DNA from: Shewanella fidelis ATCC BAA-318
Lineage (GTDB): Bacteria; Pseudomonadota; Gammaproteobacteria; Enterobacterales; Shewanellaceae
DNA: 64,000 bases
NCBI RefSeq assembly: GCF_000518605.1
Contig: NZ_JADX01000019.1
Span: 1 to 64,000 of the forward strand
Direction of reading: 5' to 3'
This document shows positions 20,821 to 31,485 of the stretch, in pieces. Positions within the stretch are counted from its first letter, which is position 1, and every line of letters begins with the position of its first letter. The notes beneath the pieces were generated by a model, which saw only the letters and a program-made list of their open reading frames with translations, did not search any database and was not told the DNA's origin. Position numbers and translations under genes: made by a program.

Positions 20821-21900
20821 ATGACGAAACAAGTTCTGGTTGAGTTAGGAAAACGCAGTTATCCAATTGAAATTGGCCAGAATTTGTTGAGTAGTAGCGA
20901 GCATCTAGCTCGCTATCTTCAGCACAAAAATGTTCTAATCGTCACCAACGAAACGATAGCGCCTCTCTACCTGCAACAAGTAGAAGCAATGCTGTCGGAC
21001 TTTGCATGCGTCACTCCAGTTATTCTTCCTGATGGTGAGCAGTTCAAAACTCTTGAACAGATGAATGCAATTTTCACTTCACTTCTTGAGCAGAATTTAG
21101 GCCGTGATACGGTTTTGATAGCGCTAGGTGGTGGTGTGATTGGCGATATGACAGGTTTTGCAGCAGCCAGCTACCAACGTGGTATCGACTTTATTCAAAT
21201 CCCAACCACGCTACTCTCTCAAGTTGACTCATCAGTTGGCGGTAAAACCGCAGTTAACCATGCATTAGGTAAAAATATGATAGGTGCCTTCTATCAACCT
21301 AAGTGTGTGTTAATCGATACTAATTGCTTGCGCACTTTGCCAAAGCGCGAATTTGCAGCAGGTATGGCTGAAGTTATCAAATATGGAGTAATTTGGGACG
21401 CAGCGTTTTTTCAGTGGCTTGAGAGTAACGTTGAGGCGTTAAAAGCATTAGACACTAACGCGCTAGAGTATGCGATTAGCCGCTGTTGTGAAATTAAAGC
21501 AGAAGTCGTTGAAAAAGATGAGACAGAGCAAGCAGTACGCGCGCTGTTAAATCTTGGTCACACCTTCGGCCATGCTATTGAAGCTGAAATGGGTTACGGT
21601 GTTTGGCTTCACGGTGAAGCGGTTTCTGCTGGCACAGTACTTGCTGCAATTACCTCAAATAAGCTTGGGTTAGTCGATGAGTCAATTGTTTGTCGAATTA
21701 CAGCGCTGTTAGCGGCATTCGATTTGCCAACATCTGCACCCAACACCATGAATTTTGAACAATTCATAAAGCATATGCGCCGAGATAAGAAGGTGCTTAA
21801 AGGTCAAGTACGCTTGATATTACCCGAGGCAATAGGCCAAGCGGGGATCTATAGTGATGTGACCGATGAGCTACTGGAAGAGGTTATCAACTGCGCATAA
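20821..21900 (+). CDS. aroB: 3-dehydroquinate synthase
   Basis: The 359-residue NAD- and metal-dependent enzyme converts DAHP to 3-dehydroquinate. [13 protein letters not shown] (near 102) and [12 protein letters not shown] (near 136) are family signatures. Metal-binding Glu and His residues fall in HTFGHAIE (near 248) and LHGEAV (near 262). It is tightly coupled to aroK. Confidence 0.97.
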   Translation: MTKQVLVELGKRSYPIEIGQNLLSSSEHLARYLQHKNVLIVTNETIAPLYLQQVEAMLSDFACVTPVILPDGEQFKTLEQMNAIFTSLLEQNLGRDTVLIALGGGVIGDMTGFAAASYQRGIDFIQIPTTLLSQVDSSVGGKTAVNHALGKNMIGAFYQPKCVLIDTNCLRTLPKREFAAGMAEVIKYGVIWDAAFFQWLESNVEALKALDTNALEYAISRCCEIKAEVVEKDETEQAVRALLNLGHTFGHAIEAEMGYGVWLHGEAVSAGTVLAAITSNKLGLVDESIVCRITALLAAFDLPTSAPNTMNFEQFIKHMRRDKKVLKGQVRLILPEAIGQAGIYSDVTDELLEEVINCA

Positions 21901-22050
21901 ATCATGTTGCAGGTGCTCGGTGAACGCTAGACTACAGATTAATCAATACCATATAAGTTCTTTATATTTAGCTCTGGTTCTTGCTGGCAGCTACCAAGCT
22001 CTATTGTCTACGTTTTCGTTTTATTTACTTGCTTGCAGGAAGCGAGTTTG

Positions 22051-23472
22051 ATGCCATTTACTCAATCTACTTTGTTACCAAGTCAAGATGCGTTATTACA
22101 GCGCTTACTTCACCTGAGTACCTATGGTCAGCAATTGATGGTGCTAACGGGAGAAGATGGCGCAGGCAAAACCACACTTGTGACGGCGGTATTGAATGAG
22201 CTTGAGCAATATAGCTCAGCTTTGGTTATGTGCCCTAAGCATTGTGACAGCGCTGAAATTCGACGCAAAGTGTTGGTACAGTTATTAAATGATCCAGTTT
22301 TTGATGATGAGATCCCATTACCTGAGTGCTTACTGAGTGTCAGCGACGCCTTACCTGAACAGAGTTGTATTGTTTTAGATGATGCCCATTGGTTACCTTT
22401 AGAGATCTGGGCTGAGTGTATTGTGCTAAGCCAAATGACACTGCCTGGCAAATCAATAAAGTTGTTAATGACGGCTCCAGCAGAGTTTTTCACACAACTA
22501 GCAGAGCAGTTACCTGAATCACTATTAGAACAAGTACTAGCGATACAGATTGACCCTTTAGAGCAGACTGAGCGTGAGGGACTGTACTACACATTATTAA
22601 GTCGCAGCGAGCAACAACCTTTCACGCCTCGAGATATTGTAAAAAACCGCCTTGAGTTGCAACAAGGTACACCGAAAGAGGTGGTAGATTTACTAAACTT
22701 ATCTCTTAATGGTGAGCCTGACGTAGCGCCAAAAAAATCTAAGCTTAGAGTTATCATTAGCTTAGCGATTATCGCTTTGCTTATATTATTAGCAAGTTGG
22801 TTATTGTTAGGTGCTGCTTCATCGCAACAGCTTCAGATTGCTCAAAAAGTCGAGTTTGCGGTAAGTGCAGAAGAACACTTTGCACAAGATGATAGCTTTG
22901 TTGCTAATTACGGCGCTAAGTTGTTATCTGAACATAAGTTTATTGATGTCGATGCAGCTGCAGTTGAGTTAGAAGAGCATCAACAGCAAGCTCTAGAGCA
23001 ACAAAACGTCAATAAAAGCATTGTTCAGTCGCAAACACTGGCCGTTAATACTTATGCTGTGGTTGCGACAGCTCGATTTAAAGATACTAAACCTGCGATG
23101 GAAAGTAATGAAGCGCCCAAATCTGAAGCCATTAAACAAGCAGTAGTTGCAAAGCCTGAAACAGATACTCAAGCCGTTGAGTCAGCGTTAAGGCCAAAGC
23201 GTGGTTACACACTTCAGCTTGCTAGCGTTAAGCAGTTAGCGTCATTAAATAATATGTTGCAGCTCCTAGATGGCATTCCTGATGTGCAGGTAGCTCGTTA
23301 TAAACAGCGTTGGGTGGTGCTCAATGGCCAATTTGAAAGCCGTCAAGTTGCGCAACAATACGCAGCTAATTTGGTGGCAAAGACCGGTATTTCTGAGCCT
23401 TGGATACGAGCATGGAAAAATTTGGACGAATATCAGCTACAAGAAACTGTTGCAACTCGTGAAATTCAATAA
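22051..23472 (+). CDS. damX: DamX-like SPOR-domain cell-division protein with AAA ATPase domain
   Basis: The product has about 473 residues. The N-terminal half is an ExeA/AAA-type ATPase domain with Walker A GEDGAGKTT (34-42) and a Walker B-like IVLDDAH (near 109). One TM helix lies near 237-258, followed by a low-complexity Gln/Ala/Glu-rich periplasmic linker and a C-terminal SPOR domain (about 390-460). SPOR domains bind denuded septal peptidoglycan, so a role in division is expected. The start is ATG 22051, with AGGAAG upstream; the ORF stays open to an upstream TTG. It lies between aroB and dam, as in E. coli. Confidence 0.88.
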   Translation: MPFTQSTLLPSQDALLQRLLHLSTYGQQLMVLTGEDGAGKTTLVTAVLNELEQYSSALVMCPKHCDSAEIRRKVLVQLLNDPVFDDEIPLPECLLSVSDALPEQSCIVLDDAHWLPLEIWAECIVLSQMTLPGKSIKLLMTAPAEFFTQLAEQLPESLLEQVLAIQIDPLEQTEREGLYYTLLSRSEQQPFTPRDIVKNRLELQQGTPKEVVDLLNLSLNGEPDVAPKKSKLRVIISLAIIALLILLASWLLLGAASSQQLQIAQKVEFAVSAEEHFAQDDSFVANYGAKLLSEHKFIDVDAAAVELEEHQQQALEQQNVNKSIVQSQTLAVNTYAVVATARFKDTKPAMESNEAPKSEAIKQAVVAKPETDTQAVESALRPKRGYTLQLASVKQLASLNNMLQLLDGIPDVQVARYKQRWVVLNGQFESRQVAQQYAANLVAKTGISEPWIRAWKNLDEYQLQETVATREIQ

Positions 23473-23525
23473 TAAACAGAGTACAATCGTCAGCTGTCTT
23501 TTTCACAAGCGTTCGATCAATTTAA

Positions 23526-24365
23526 ATGATTAAAAAACAAAGAGCCTTTTTAAAGTGGGCTGGCGGAAAATTTAAACTGATTGAAGCCTTATCTGCACAT
23601 CTTCCTCAAGGTGACCGTCTGGTTGAGCCTTTTGTTGGCGCGGGCTCGGTATTCCTCAATACTAACTATAAGCACTATCTATTATGCGATATTAATCAGG
23701 ATTTGATTAATTTGTATAAGATTGTGCAGCAAGAGCCTGATAGATATATAGCTGCAGCTAAAGCGCTTTTTGTTCCTGAGATGAACGAAAAAGAGGCTTA
23801 TTATAAAATCCGCACGGCATTCAATAGCACTAAAGATCCGTTTAAGCGCTCGGTATACTTTCTTTATATGAACCGTCATGGTTTTAATGGCTTATGCCGT
23901 TATAACCGTAAAGGCGGCTTTAATGTGCCTTTTGGCTCATATAAGAAGCCCTATTTTCCTGAAGCTGAAATTCGTGCTTTTTCTGTTAAAGCGCAAAATG
24001 CAGAGTTTCACTGTATTGGTTATGAACAAGCGATAGACATGACCCAAGCTGGCGATGTTGTATATTGCGATCCGCCATATGCTCCGTTGTCATCAACTGC
24101 AAGTTTTACGACTTATGTAGGTTCGGGCTTCTCGTTAGATGATCAAGCTTTGCTTGCTAGACAGGCGCGCCATACCGCAATAGATAGAGGTATCCCGGTG
24201 CTGATCAGTAACCATGATATTCCTCTCACGCGCGAGTTATATCATGGCGCCAGACTGGATACGATCCAAGTGCAGCGCAACATTAGCCAAAAAGGCAGTG
24301 GTCGTAAAAAAGTCGATGAGCTAATGGCCTTGTACGACGATTCTTATCACAGCGAGAATGATTAA
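23526..24365 (+). CDS. dam: DNA adenine methyltransferase (GATC)
   Basis: The 279-residue class alpha N6-adenine methyltransferase has KWAGGKFKL at residues 10-18, the SAM-binding FVGAGSVF at 36-43, and the catalytic DPPY at 182-185. Orthologues methylate GATC for mismatch-repair strand choice and replication timing. The damX-dam-rpe-gph-trpS order is conserved, but here two short minus-strand genes sit between dam and rpe. Confidence 0.96.
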   Translation: MIKKQRAFLKWAGGKFKLIEALSAHLPQGDRLVEPFVGAGSVFLNTNYKHYLLCDINQDLINLYKIVQQEPDRYIAAAKALFVPEMNEKEAYYKIRTAFNSTKDPFKRSVYFLYMNRHGFNGLCRYNRKGGFNVPFGSYKKPYFPEAEIRAFSVKAQNAEFHCIGYEQAIDMTQAGDVVYCDPPYAPLSSTASFTTYVGSGFSLDDQALLARQARHTAIDRGIPVLISNHDIPLTRELYHGARLDTIQVQRNISQKGSGRKKVDELMALYDDSYHSEND

Positions 24366-24382
24366 AGTTGTTCAGTTCAGCT

Positions 24383-24568
24383 TTAGCCTAAAACTTGATT
24401 AACGATTAGTAGCAGCCCAGCAACGAATACCATTGCTAATACAATACCCATGACAATAAACGGGAGCGGTGAAGAGGTTTGAAAATCTCGGCGCCGATTC
24501 TCGTCTGTTTGTACCCCAAAGAACGCGGCTGCGGTACTTGCTAAGACCTGCCAAAAATGGCGCAGCAT
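24383..24568 (-). CDS. DUF2970 small membrane protein
   Basis: The 61-residue protein has an amphipathic N-terminus with AAFFGVQTDENRRRDF and one C-terminal TM helix (about 38-59). This is the pattern of the DUF2970 family found next to dam/rpe in Shewanella-like genomes. No function is known. It is the second gene of a two-gene minus-strand unit, starting 4 bases after the upstream gene. Confidence 0.75.
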   Translation of the reverse strand: MLRHFWQVLASTAAAFFGVQTDENRRRDFQTSSPLPFIVMGIVLAMVFVAGLLLIVNQVLG

Positions 24569-24572
24569 CGGC

Positions 24573-24911
24573 TTATTTGTTTAGTGGAGAGCTGTTGTTG
24601 ATTGGTGCGCTTTCATGCCCATACAGTAATTCAAACAGATCGATAAAATGCAGCTGATTAGTTTGACTCTTACCCGTTAACCAACTTTTCCAACTTAAAT
24701 CATCGGTTTGGCTTGCACAGCGGTTGCTTGGGTGGCTGGCAGGAAGGCTGGGGTTGTATTGGCTTTTTTCTGCATCACAGGCACATGCGGTGGATGTAGA
24801 GGTTGTTTCTGATAGCTTTGACGGCAACGTGAAGCTAGTGAGCACTGTGCAGGCAAAAGCAAAAATTGCTGCAGATTTTAACATCGCAGTATTTTGGAAA
24901 ATTCCTTTCAT
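24573..24911 (-). CDS. Hypothetical small exported Cys-containing protein
   Basis: The 112-residue product has a hydrophobic N-terminal segment (about 10-28), possibly a signal peptide or anchor, then a short Ser/Thr-rich region with Cys residues near ACACD and RCAS. I recognise no domain. The gene is supported by a strong TGGAGG ribosome-binding site just before ATG 24911 and by its 4-base spacing to the DUF2970 gene. Its function is unknown. Confidence 0.55.
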   Translation of the reverse strand: MKGIFQNTAMLKSAAIFAFACTVLTSFTLPSKLSETTSTSTACACDAEKSQYNPSLPASHPSNRCASQTDDLSWKSWLTGKSQTNQLHFIDLFELLYGHESAPINNSSPLNK

Positions 24912-25112
24912 TTTGCCTCCATTACAAGTCCAGTCGCAACATTATAGCAAAGTTGATTACATTTTAAACACTTTTGATAGGCTAATTTATACTTTGCTGT
25001 TTCTATGAATAATTTTATTTCGCTAATTGGCTTAAATGCGTGCTCAGGTGTGGAGGGCTATAGCTGCAACAGGTAGAATAGCGTACTTCTTAAACATTCA
25101 GGTGAGTTCGTT

Positions 25113-25787
25113 ATGCGTCCATTTTTGATTGCTCCTTCTATTTTATCTGCCGATTTTGCGCGACTAGGTGAAGATGTCGATGCCGTATTAAATGCGGGGG
25201 CTGATGTTGTTCATTTTGATGTGATGGATAACCATTATGTGCCGAACTTAACGATTGGTCCTATGGTTTGTCAGGCACTGCGTAATTACGGTGTGACTGC
25301 CGATATCGATGTGCACTTAATGGTTAAGCCTGTCGATCGTATTATTCCTGATTTTGCTAAAGCCGGTGCGTCGATTATTACTTTCCACCCTGAAGCATCT
25401 GAGCACGTAGACCGCACATTACAGTTAATTAAAGAGTCTGGCTGTAAAGCGGGTTTAGTATTAAATCCTGCAACACCGCTACACTATTTAGATCATGTAA
25501 TGGATAAGTTAGATGTGATTTTATTGATGTCGGTTAACCCAGGCTTTGGTGGTCAATCATTTATTCCTTCTACGCTAGATAAGTTACGTCAGGTACGCAA
25601 ATTAATCGATGACAGTGGTTTTGATATCCGCTTGCAAGTTGATGGCGGCGTTAAGGTTGATAATATTGCTGAAATTGCTGCAGCGGGCGCGGATATGTTT
25701 GTTGCTGGCTCGGCTATTTTCAATGCGCCAGATTACAAAACCGTGATTGATGAAATGCGCAGTGAACTGGCGAGTATTGAGGCCTAA
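25113..25787 (+). CDS. rpe: Ribulose-phosphate 3-epimerase
   Basis: The 224-residue TIM-barrel enzyme interconverts ribulose 5-phosphate and xylulose 5-phosphate in the pentose phosphate pathway. [13 protein letters not shown] at the N-terminus, [12 protein letters not shown] (near 35), [10 protein letters not shown] (near 140) and LQVDGGV (near 171) are diagnostic. An AGGTGA ribosome-binding site precedes ATG 25113. Three bases separate it from gph. Confidence 0.97.
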   Translation: MRPFLIAPSILSADFARLGEDVDAVLNAGADVVHFDVMDNHYVPNLTIGPMVCQALRNYGVTADIDVHLMVKPVDRIIPDFAKAGASIITFHPEASEHVDRTLQLIKESGCKAGLVLNPATPLHYLDHVMDKLDVILLMSVNPGFGGQSFIPSTLDKLRQVRKLIDDSGFDIRLQVDGGVKVDNIAEIAAAGADMFVAGSAIFNAPDYKTVIDEMRSELASIEA

Positions 25788-25790
25788 TTA

Positions 25791-26489
25791 ATGAGTGTCT
25801 TTAGTCAAATAAAAGCCGTAGCATTTGACTTAGATGGAACCCTGATTGATAGCGTTCCTGATCTTGCTGCTGCCACTCGCGCTGTTCTTGCTGAATTAAA
25901 TTTACCGCTATGCACTGATGAGATGGTGCGCACTTGGGTAGGTAATGGTGCACAAATGCTAATGCGTAGAGCATTATCATTTGCGCTCGAAACAGCTGTG
26001 AGTGAAGAGCAGTTGCAAGCAAGCATGCCACGCTTTATGCATTTTTATAAGCTTAACTTACAGCAACACAGCGTGTTATATGCTGATGTCGCAGCAGTGC
26101 TAGCCCAGCTTAAACAAGCGGGCTACAAAATGGCTATTGTTACCAATAAGCCTTATGAGTTTACCATTCCGCTGCTTGAATCATTTGAGCTTAGCCAATA
26201 TTTTGAGTTAGTGCTTGGTGGTGACTCGCTTGCCAAGATGAAGCCAGATCCTTTGCCGTTGCAACATATTTTGCATGAGTGGCAGCTTGCTCCAGAGCAA
26301 TTATTAATGGTTGGTGACTCAAAGAACGATATTATTGCAGCAAAAGCGGCTAAGGTTGCCTCTGTGGGCTTGACCTATGGCTATAACTACGGTGAAGATA
26401 TTGGGCTGAGCGGCCCTAATGCTGTTTGTGAACAATTTAGTGAAATAACCGCGCTACTTGAACTGCGCGACAATGCAACGGAGCAATAA
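25791..26489 (+). CDS. gph: Phosphoglycolate phosphatase
   Basis: The 232-residue HAD hydrolase has the catalytic [13 protein letters not shown] at residues 12-24, IVTNKP (motif II, near 118) and MVGDSKNDI (motif III/IV, near 172). It removes phosphoglycolate, for example that released during repair of oxidised DNA ends. It sits between rpe and trpS in the conserved order. Confidence 0.94.
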   Translation: MSVFSQIKAVAFDLDGTLIDSVPDLAAATRAVLAELNLPLCTDEMVRTWVGNGAQMLMRRALSFALETAVSEEQLQASMPRFMHFYKLNLQQHSVLYADVAAVLAQLKQAGYKMAIVTNKPYEFTIPLLESFELSQYFELVLGGDSLAKMKPDPLPLQHILHEWQLAPEQLLMVGDSKNDIIAAKAAKVASVGLTYGYNYGEDIGLSGPNAVCEQFSEITALLELRDNATEQ

Positions 26490-26494
26490 ATAAG

Positions 26495-27505
26495 ATGACG
26501 ACCCCCCTAACGAAACCAGTAGTTCTAAGCGGAGCCCAGCCATCAGGCGAGCTTACCATCGGCAACTATATGGGCGCGTTACGTCAGTGGGTTGCAATGC
26601 AAGATAGTCATGATTGCCTTTATTGCGTCGTTGACCTGCATGCGATTACTGTCAGACAAGATCCTGTAAAATTACGTGAAGCGTGTTTAGATACCTTAGC
26701 TCTGTATTTAGCTTGTGGCGTAGATCCTAAAAAGAGCACTGTGTTTATTCAGTCGCAGGTTCCTCAGCACACTCAACTTGGCTGGGCATTAAACTGCTAC
26801 ACCCAAATGGGCGAGCTGAATCGTATGACGCAGTTTAAAGATAAGTCGCAAAAGCACGCTAACAATATCAATGTGGGATTATTTGGCTACCCGGTGTTGA
26901 TGGCTGCAGATATTTTGCTATATCAGGCAAATGAGATCCCTGTGGGTCAAGACCAAAAACAACACCTTGAGTTAACTCGTGATATCGCTACACGCTTTAA
27001 CAATGCATACGGTGAAACCTTTGTTGTGCCTGAGCCATTTATTCCTGAGCATGGCGCTAAAGTTATGTCACTGCAAGATCCGCTGAAGAAGATGTCAAAG
27101 TCTGACGATAACCGTAATAACGTTATCGGTCTGCTTGAAGATCCTAAAGCTATCTTGAAGAAAGTTAAAAAGGCGATGACAGACAGCGAAGAGCCGCCTG
27201 TTGTGCGCTTTGACCAAGTTGAAAAGCCTGGGGTTTCTAACCTGTTGAGTCTTATGTCTGGTTGTACAGGTCAGTCTATTGCTAGCCTTGAAGCTGAGTT
27301 TGAAGGCAAAATGTATGGTCATTTAAAAGTGGCTACAGGTGAAGCGGTTGTAGGTATGCTAGAACCAATTCAGCAGCGTTTTAAAGAATACCGCGCTGAT
27401 CAAGCTTTCTTAAATCAAGTAATGAAAGAGGGTGCTGAAAAAGCACAAATCCGCGCAGAAGCAACGATTAAGAGTGTTTACGAGAAGATTGGTCTTATCG
27501 TTTAA
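26495..27505 (+). CDS. trpS: Tryptophanyl-tRNA synthetase
   Basis: The 336-residue class Ic aminoacyl-tRNA synthetase charges tRNA-Trp. The HIGH-like motif is [13 protein letters not shown] (residues 15-27), and KKMSKSDDN (near 197) is the KMSKS loop. It is the last gene of the rpe-gph-trpS unit and ends at a clear terminator. Confidence 0.97.
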   Translation: MTTPLTKPVVLSGAQPSGELTIGNYMGALRQWVAMQDSHDCLYCVVDLHAITVRQDPVKLREACLDTLALYLACGVDPKKSTVFIQSQVPQHTQLGWALNCYTQMGELNRMTQFKDKSQKHANNINVGLFGYPVLMAADILLYQANEIPVGQDQKQHLELTRDIATRFNNAYGETFVVPEPFIPEHGAKVMSLQDPLKKMSKSDDNRNNVIGLLEDPKAILKKVKKAMTDSEEPPVVRFDQVEKPGVSNLLSLMSGCTGQSIASLEAEFEGKMYGHLKVATGEAVVGMLEPIQQRFKEYRADQAFLNQVMKEGAEKAQIRAEATIKSVYEKIGLIV

Positions 27506-27524
27506 GCATCGTTGCTAAGTAAAT

Positions 27525-27553
27525 AAAGCCAGCATTCGTGCTGGTTTTTTTAT
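27525..27553 (+). terminator. Terminator after trpS
   Basis: The CCAGCA/TGCTGG stem closes a TTCG tetraloop and is followed by T7. The first base of the adjacent MITE-like repeat lies at the end of the T run. Confidence 0.9.
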
Positions 27554-27881
27554 ACCAATCAGTATAAACATTTAGTCACTCAGCGAGAATTTAGCGGTTT
27601 TGAGGCAAGGTCATTAAGTGCTCCTGCTTTAATGACATTCGCTGCATCCATGCAGCTCGCAACGAGTGAAGAGCATAGTTGAACTAGGTTCAAGTTCCCT
27701 CTTTGTTTATTAAGAGTCACAGCATCAGAATCGCTAAAACTCGCCATTCTGGAACGTTTTTGGCTGCCTACTTCGGCGTTGAATACCTTTATAAGGGAAT
27801 AACCATTATTGCAGCTATTCGCCTTGAATTAGTTTGCCAAAAATCGTTCTGAGTTGATCAAATTCTTGTACTGATTGGTAT
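27552..27881 (+). mobile_element. MITE-like repeat, copy 1
   Basis: A 330-bp non-coding element is bounded by terminal inverted repeats, ATACCAATCAGTATAA at the left and the complement of ATACCAATCAGTACAA at the right (15 of 16 match). Its interior is shared with copies at 34812-35127 and 44740-45005, for example AGAATCGCTAAAACTCGCCA and CCTTGAATTA. No transposase ORF is present. It fills the whole trpS-LysR gap and ends 2 bp from the LysR stop codon. Confidence 0.8.
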
Positions 27882-27883
27882 TA

Positions 27884-28756
27884 TTATTTTTGTTGGCTTA
27901 ACCAAGCTACAAATGCGGCAATAGCAGGCTCTTTTAAGCGACGCTGCTTACAGCTAAATTGAAATTCAAACCCAGTTAAAATATCTGGTAAATCAAGCTC
28001 GACTAGCAGGCCTCTCTCGATATCAGCCTGCACCATAAAGTCCGATGCGAGCGCTATTCCTTGGCCAGCTATGGCTGCCTCAATTGCCATTAAAACATGG
28101 CTGAAGATATGTTGCTGTTGCTCTACAGGTAACTGCAGATTATTGGCAATAAACCACCGGTCCCAATCTAAGCCAAGTGGACCTTCATCTACAGTTAGTA
28201 ATGGATGACGCAATAGTTCGTCATTCGCAGTGAGATCAGGATTTAGCAGGCTAGGACTCACTACAGGAATTAAGCGCTCTTTGTGTAATACATGATGGTG
28301 AAAGCCCGGTTGGCCACTTTGGCCTGTAATAAACATATCCGCGACACTATCACTCAGCTCCGGATCTGTGGTCATCATGTCGAGTCTAATTTTAATCTGT
28401 GGGTGTAGGCGTCTAAAATCATTTAAGCGGGGAATAAGCCATTTAATGGCAAACGAACTGTAAACTGCTAAACGCAGTTGATCATTACTCTCACCACTTA
28501 TTTTAGTGCTTAAATCGCTTAACTCATTAAAGATTTGTTCCAGACCCTGATAGAGCATTGTTCCCTTAACCGTAAGATTAAGTTGTCTGCCTTCGCGTTT
28601 AAACAGGCGTTCTCCGTAGTGCTCCTCTAGTTGTTTAACTTGGTGGGACACGGCACTTTGGGTGATACACAGTTCTGCAGCAGCCCTTGAGAAGTGAGCT
28701 TGTCTAGCGGCAGCCTCAAAAACCTGTAACGCTCTAAGTGGTGGCAGTTTACGCAT
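27884..28756 (-). CDS. LysR-family regulator, GcvA-like
   Basis: The 290-residue LTTR has an N-terminal winged HTH (about 4-64; FSRAAAELCITQSAVSHQVKQLE) and a C-terminal substrate-binding domain. The N-terminal PPLRALQVFEAAAR is typical of the GcvA/AmpR subgroup. It is divergent from an EamA-type permease, which is its most likely target. The intergenic region has an imperfect inverted repeat. Confidence 0.88.
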   Translation of the reverse strand: MRKLPPLRALQVFEAAARQAHFSRAAAELCITQSAVSHQVKQLEEHYGERLFKREGRQLNLTVKGTMLYQGLEQIFNELSDLSTKISGESNDQLRLAVYSSFAIKWLIPRLNDFRRLHPQIKIRLDMMTTDPELSDSVADMFITGQSGQPGFHHHVLHKERLIPVVSPSLLNPDLTANDELLRHPLLTVDEGPLGLDWDRWFIANNLQLPVEQQQHIFSHVLMAIEAAIAGQGIALASDFMVQADIERGLLVELDLPDILTGFEFQFSCKQRRLKEPAIAAFVAWLSQQK

Positions 28757-28773
28757 AGTGCTAAGCCTAAAAG

Positions 28774-28818
28774 ATGAATTTAATAAGTGATATTGGTCAT
28801 GCTATTAATTTAATTCAT
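28774..28818. promoter_or_regulatory. Possible LysR site between the regulator and EamA permease genes
   Basis: ATGAATTTAAT at 28774-28784 and ATTTAATTCAT at 28808-28818 form an inverted repeat (10 of 11 positions) with a 23-bp spacer. It sits in the short divergent intergenic region. Its role is inferred only from position and symmetry. Confidence 0.35.
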
Positions 28819-28900
28819 GATTGAGTAAAAAACATCATTTTAGTTTGATTATTCAGAGGAATATGATGCGCGGATAATATATTTTCCGTGGATTCATTGA

Positions 28901-29785
28901 ATGAAAACCAATGTTATGATTGCGATGGCAATTCTCATTTTTGGTAATCTTTTTAGTGCGTTATATGATGTTTCAGTTAAGTGGTTGCCTGAAGATAGCA
29001 ATGCAGCGACATTTTTACTGTTGCGGCAGTTATTATCGGTAATAATGCTATTACCACTATGGATTTATGCTAAAAAACCGACGACTCAACACTTTAAAGT
29101 ACACTTTTTCCGCTCCAATACTGGTGCCTTAGGAGCGGTTTGTTTGATCATGGGATTAATGGCATTACCTATGGCAACAGTGAGTTCGTTATTTTTTTCT
29201 GCACCGTTAATGATTGTCTTAATGGGCAGCCTATTTTTAAAAGAGAAAGTCACACCGCTGCAGTGGGCGGCAACTATTTTAGGCTTTATTGGCATTTTGA
29301 TTTTACTGCGCCCAAGTGAGATTAACTGGTTTGGTATCGCGGTCTTAATATCGGCATTTACCTTTGCGCTAAATCAACTGGCTTTACGTAAATTACCGGA
29401 AACTGAAAACCCAAGCGTGACGTTAATGTTGTATAACGTACTGAGCATTCCGCTGACTTTAGTTATGGTGTTAGTGCAAGGGTTTGAGAATGTGAGTTGG
29501 CAGCTTATTGGTATCGCAGCGCTGAGTAATAGTTTTTTACTTGCCTATCATTGGGCATGTGTATTGGCCTACCGCAAAGCTGAAGCGAGCCAAATTGCGA
29601 TAGCTGAGTATACCGGTTTGTTGTTTTGCGTATTGTTTGGTTGGTTGTTATTTGATGAATGGTTAGATGGATTAAGTTGGTTGGGCGCTAGCTTTATTGT
29701 CTTACCGTCGTTAGTTTTGCCTTGGTTTGCAATGAAATTGAACAAATTGAAGCCAAAAAAAATCATCGAGCAAAAAGCTGGATGA
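28901..29785 (+). CDS. EamA/DMT-family permease
   Basis: The 294-residue protein has about ten hydrophobic helices and two EamA repeats (about 5-140 and 145-280), the layout of drug/metabolite transporters. Helix-end motifs such as FFSAPLMIVLMGSLFLKEK and YTGLLFCVLFGWLLFDE mark equivalent positions in the two repeats. The substrate cannot be told from sequence. Divergent pairing with a GcvA-like LysR suggests control by that regulator. Confidence 0.88.
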   Translation: MKTNVMIAMAILIFGNLFSALYDVSVKWLPEDSNAATFLLLRQLLSVIMLLPLWIYAKKPTTQHFKVHFFRSNTGALGAVCLIMGLMALPMATVSSLFFSAPLMIVLMGSLFLKEKVTPLQWAATILGFIGILILLRPSEINWFGIAVLISAFTFALNQLALRKLPETENPSVTLMLYNVLSIPLTLVMVLVQGFENVSWQLIGIAALSNSFLLAYHWACVLAYRKAEASQIAIAEYTGLLFCVLFGWLLFDEWLDGLSWLGASFIVLPSLVLPWFAMKLNKLKPKKIIEQKAG

Positions 29786-29811
29786 TTGTTTTTAGTTAAA
29801 GTTTAGGGTGG

Positions 29812-30980
<1,169 letters not shown>

Positions 30981-31033
30981 CTATGTTTATTTGCCCACTT
31001 TTAGCGAGGTGGTGCAGATGAAAATTAAACTAT

Positions 31034-31375
31034 TTAAAAAGCATCACGGATCCAATCTATCCCTTGGGGATTGGCCGCAATAACATCGAAACGACAAACA
31101 GCATCAATTCGATTTAATTGTATGTAATGACTAGCCGCTTTTCTGATGCGTTGAGTTTGTGCAGCGCTTAGCGCATTAACTGCACCGCCATAATGCGATT
31201 CAGAGCGGTATTTTACCTCAACAAAGACCCAATCACAGCCGTCTTTCATAACAAGGTCGATTTCACCAAAACGGTAACGTACATTTTGTTCGACAAACGT
31301 GAGCCCGCGTTGTTCCAAATATTGGCGCGCATTGTGCTCAGCGACTTGGCCTTGAGTTTTGGTATCTATCATCAA
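31034..31375 (-). CDS. yraN: UPF0102 family protein YraN
   Basis: The 113-residue protein has an endonuclease-like fold signature: [21 protein letters not shown], with the D-x(n)-ExK spacing of restriction-endonuclease-like nucleases. Its function is not established. It lies in the conserved block between lpoA and diaA. Confidence 0.9.
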   Translation of the reverse strand: MMIDTKTQGQVAEHNARQYLEQRGLTFVEQNVRYRFGEIDLVMKDGCDWVFVEVKYRSESHYGGAVNALSAAQTQRIRKAASHYIQLNRIDAVCRFDVIAANPQGIDWIRDAF

Positions 31376-31485
31376 ACTTGCTCATCCTTGTAGCGTAAAT
31401 TTGACTATATCGTAAAGCGTGAGCCGAGACTATTTGCCTCGACTTATTTAACTGTAAATCCCTGTGCTGGCATTATATATCGACT

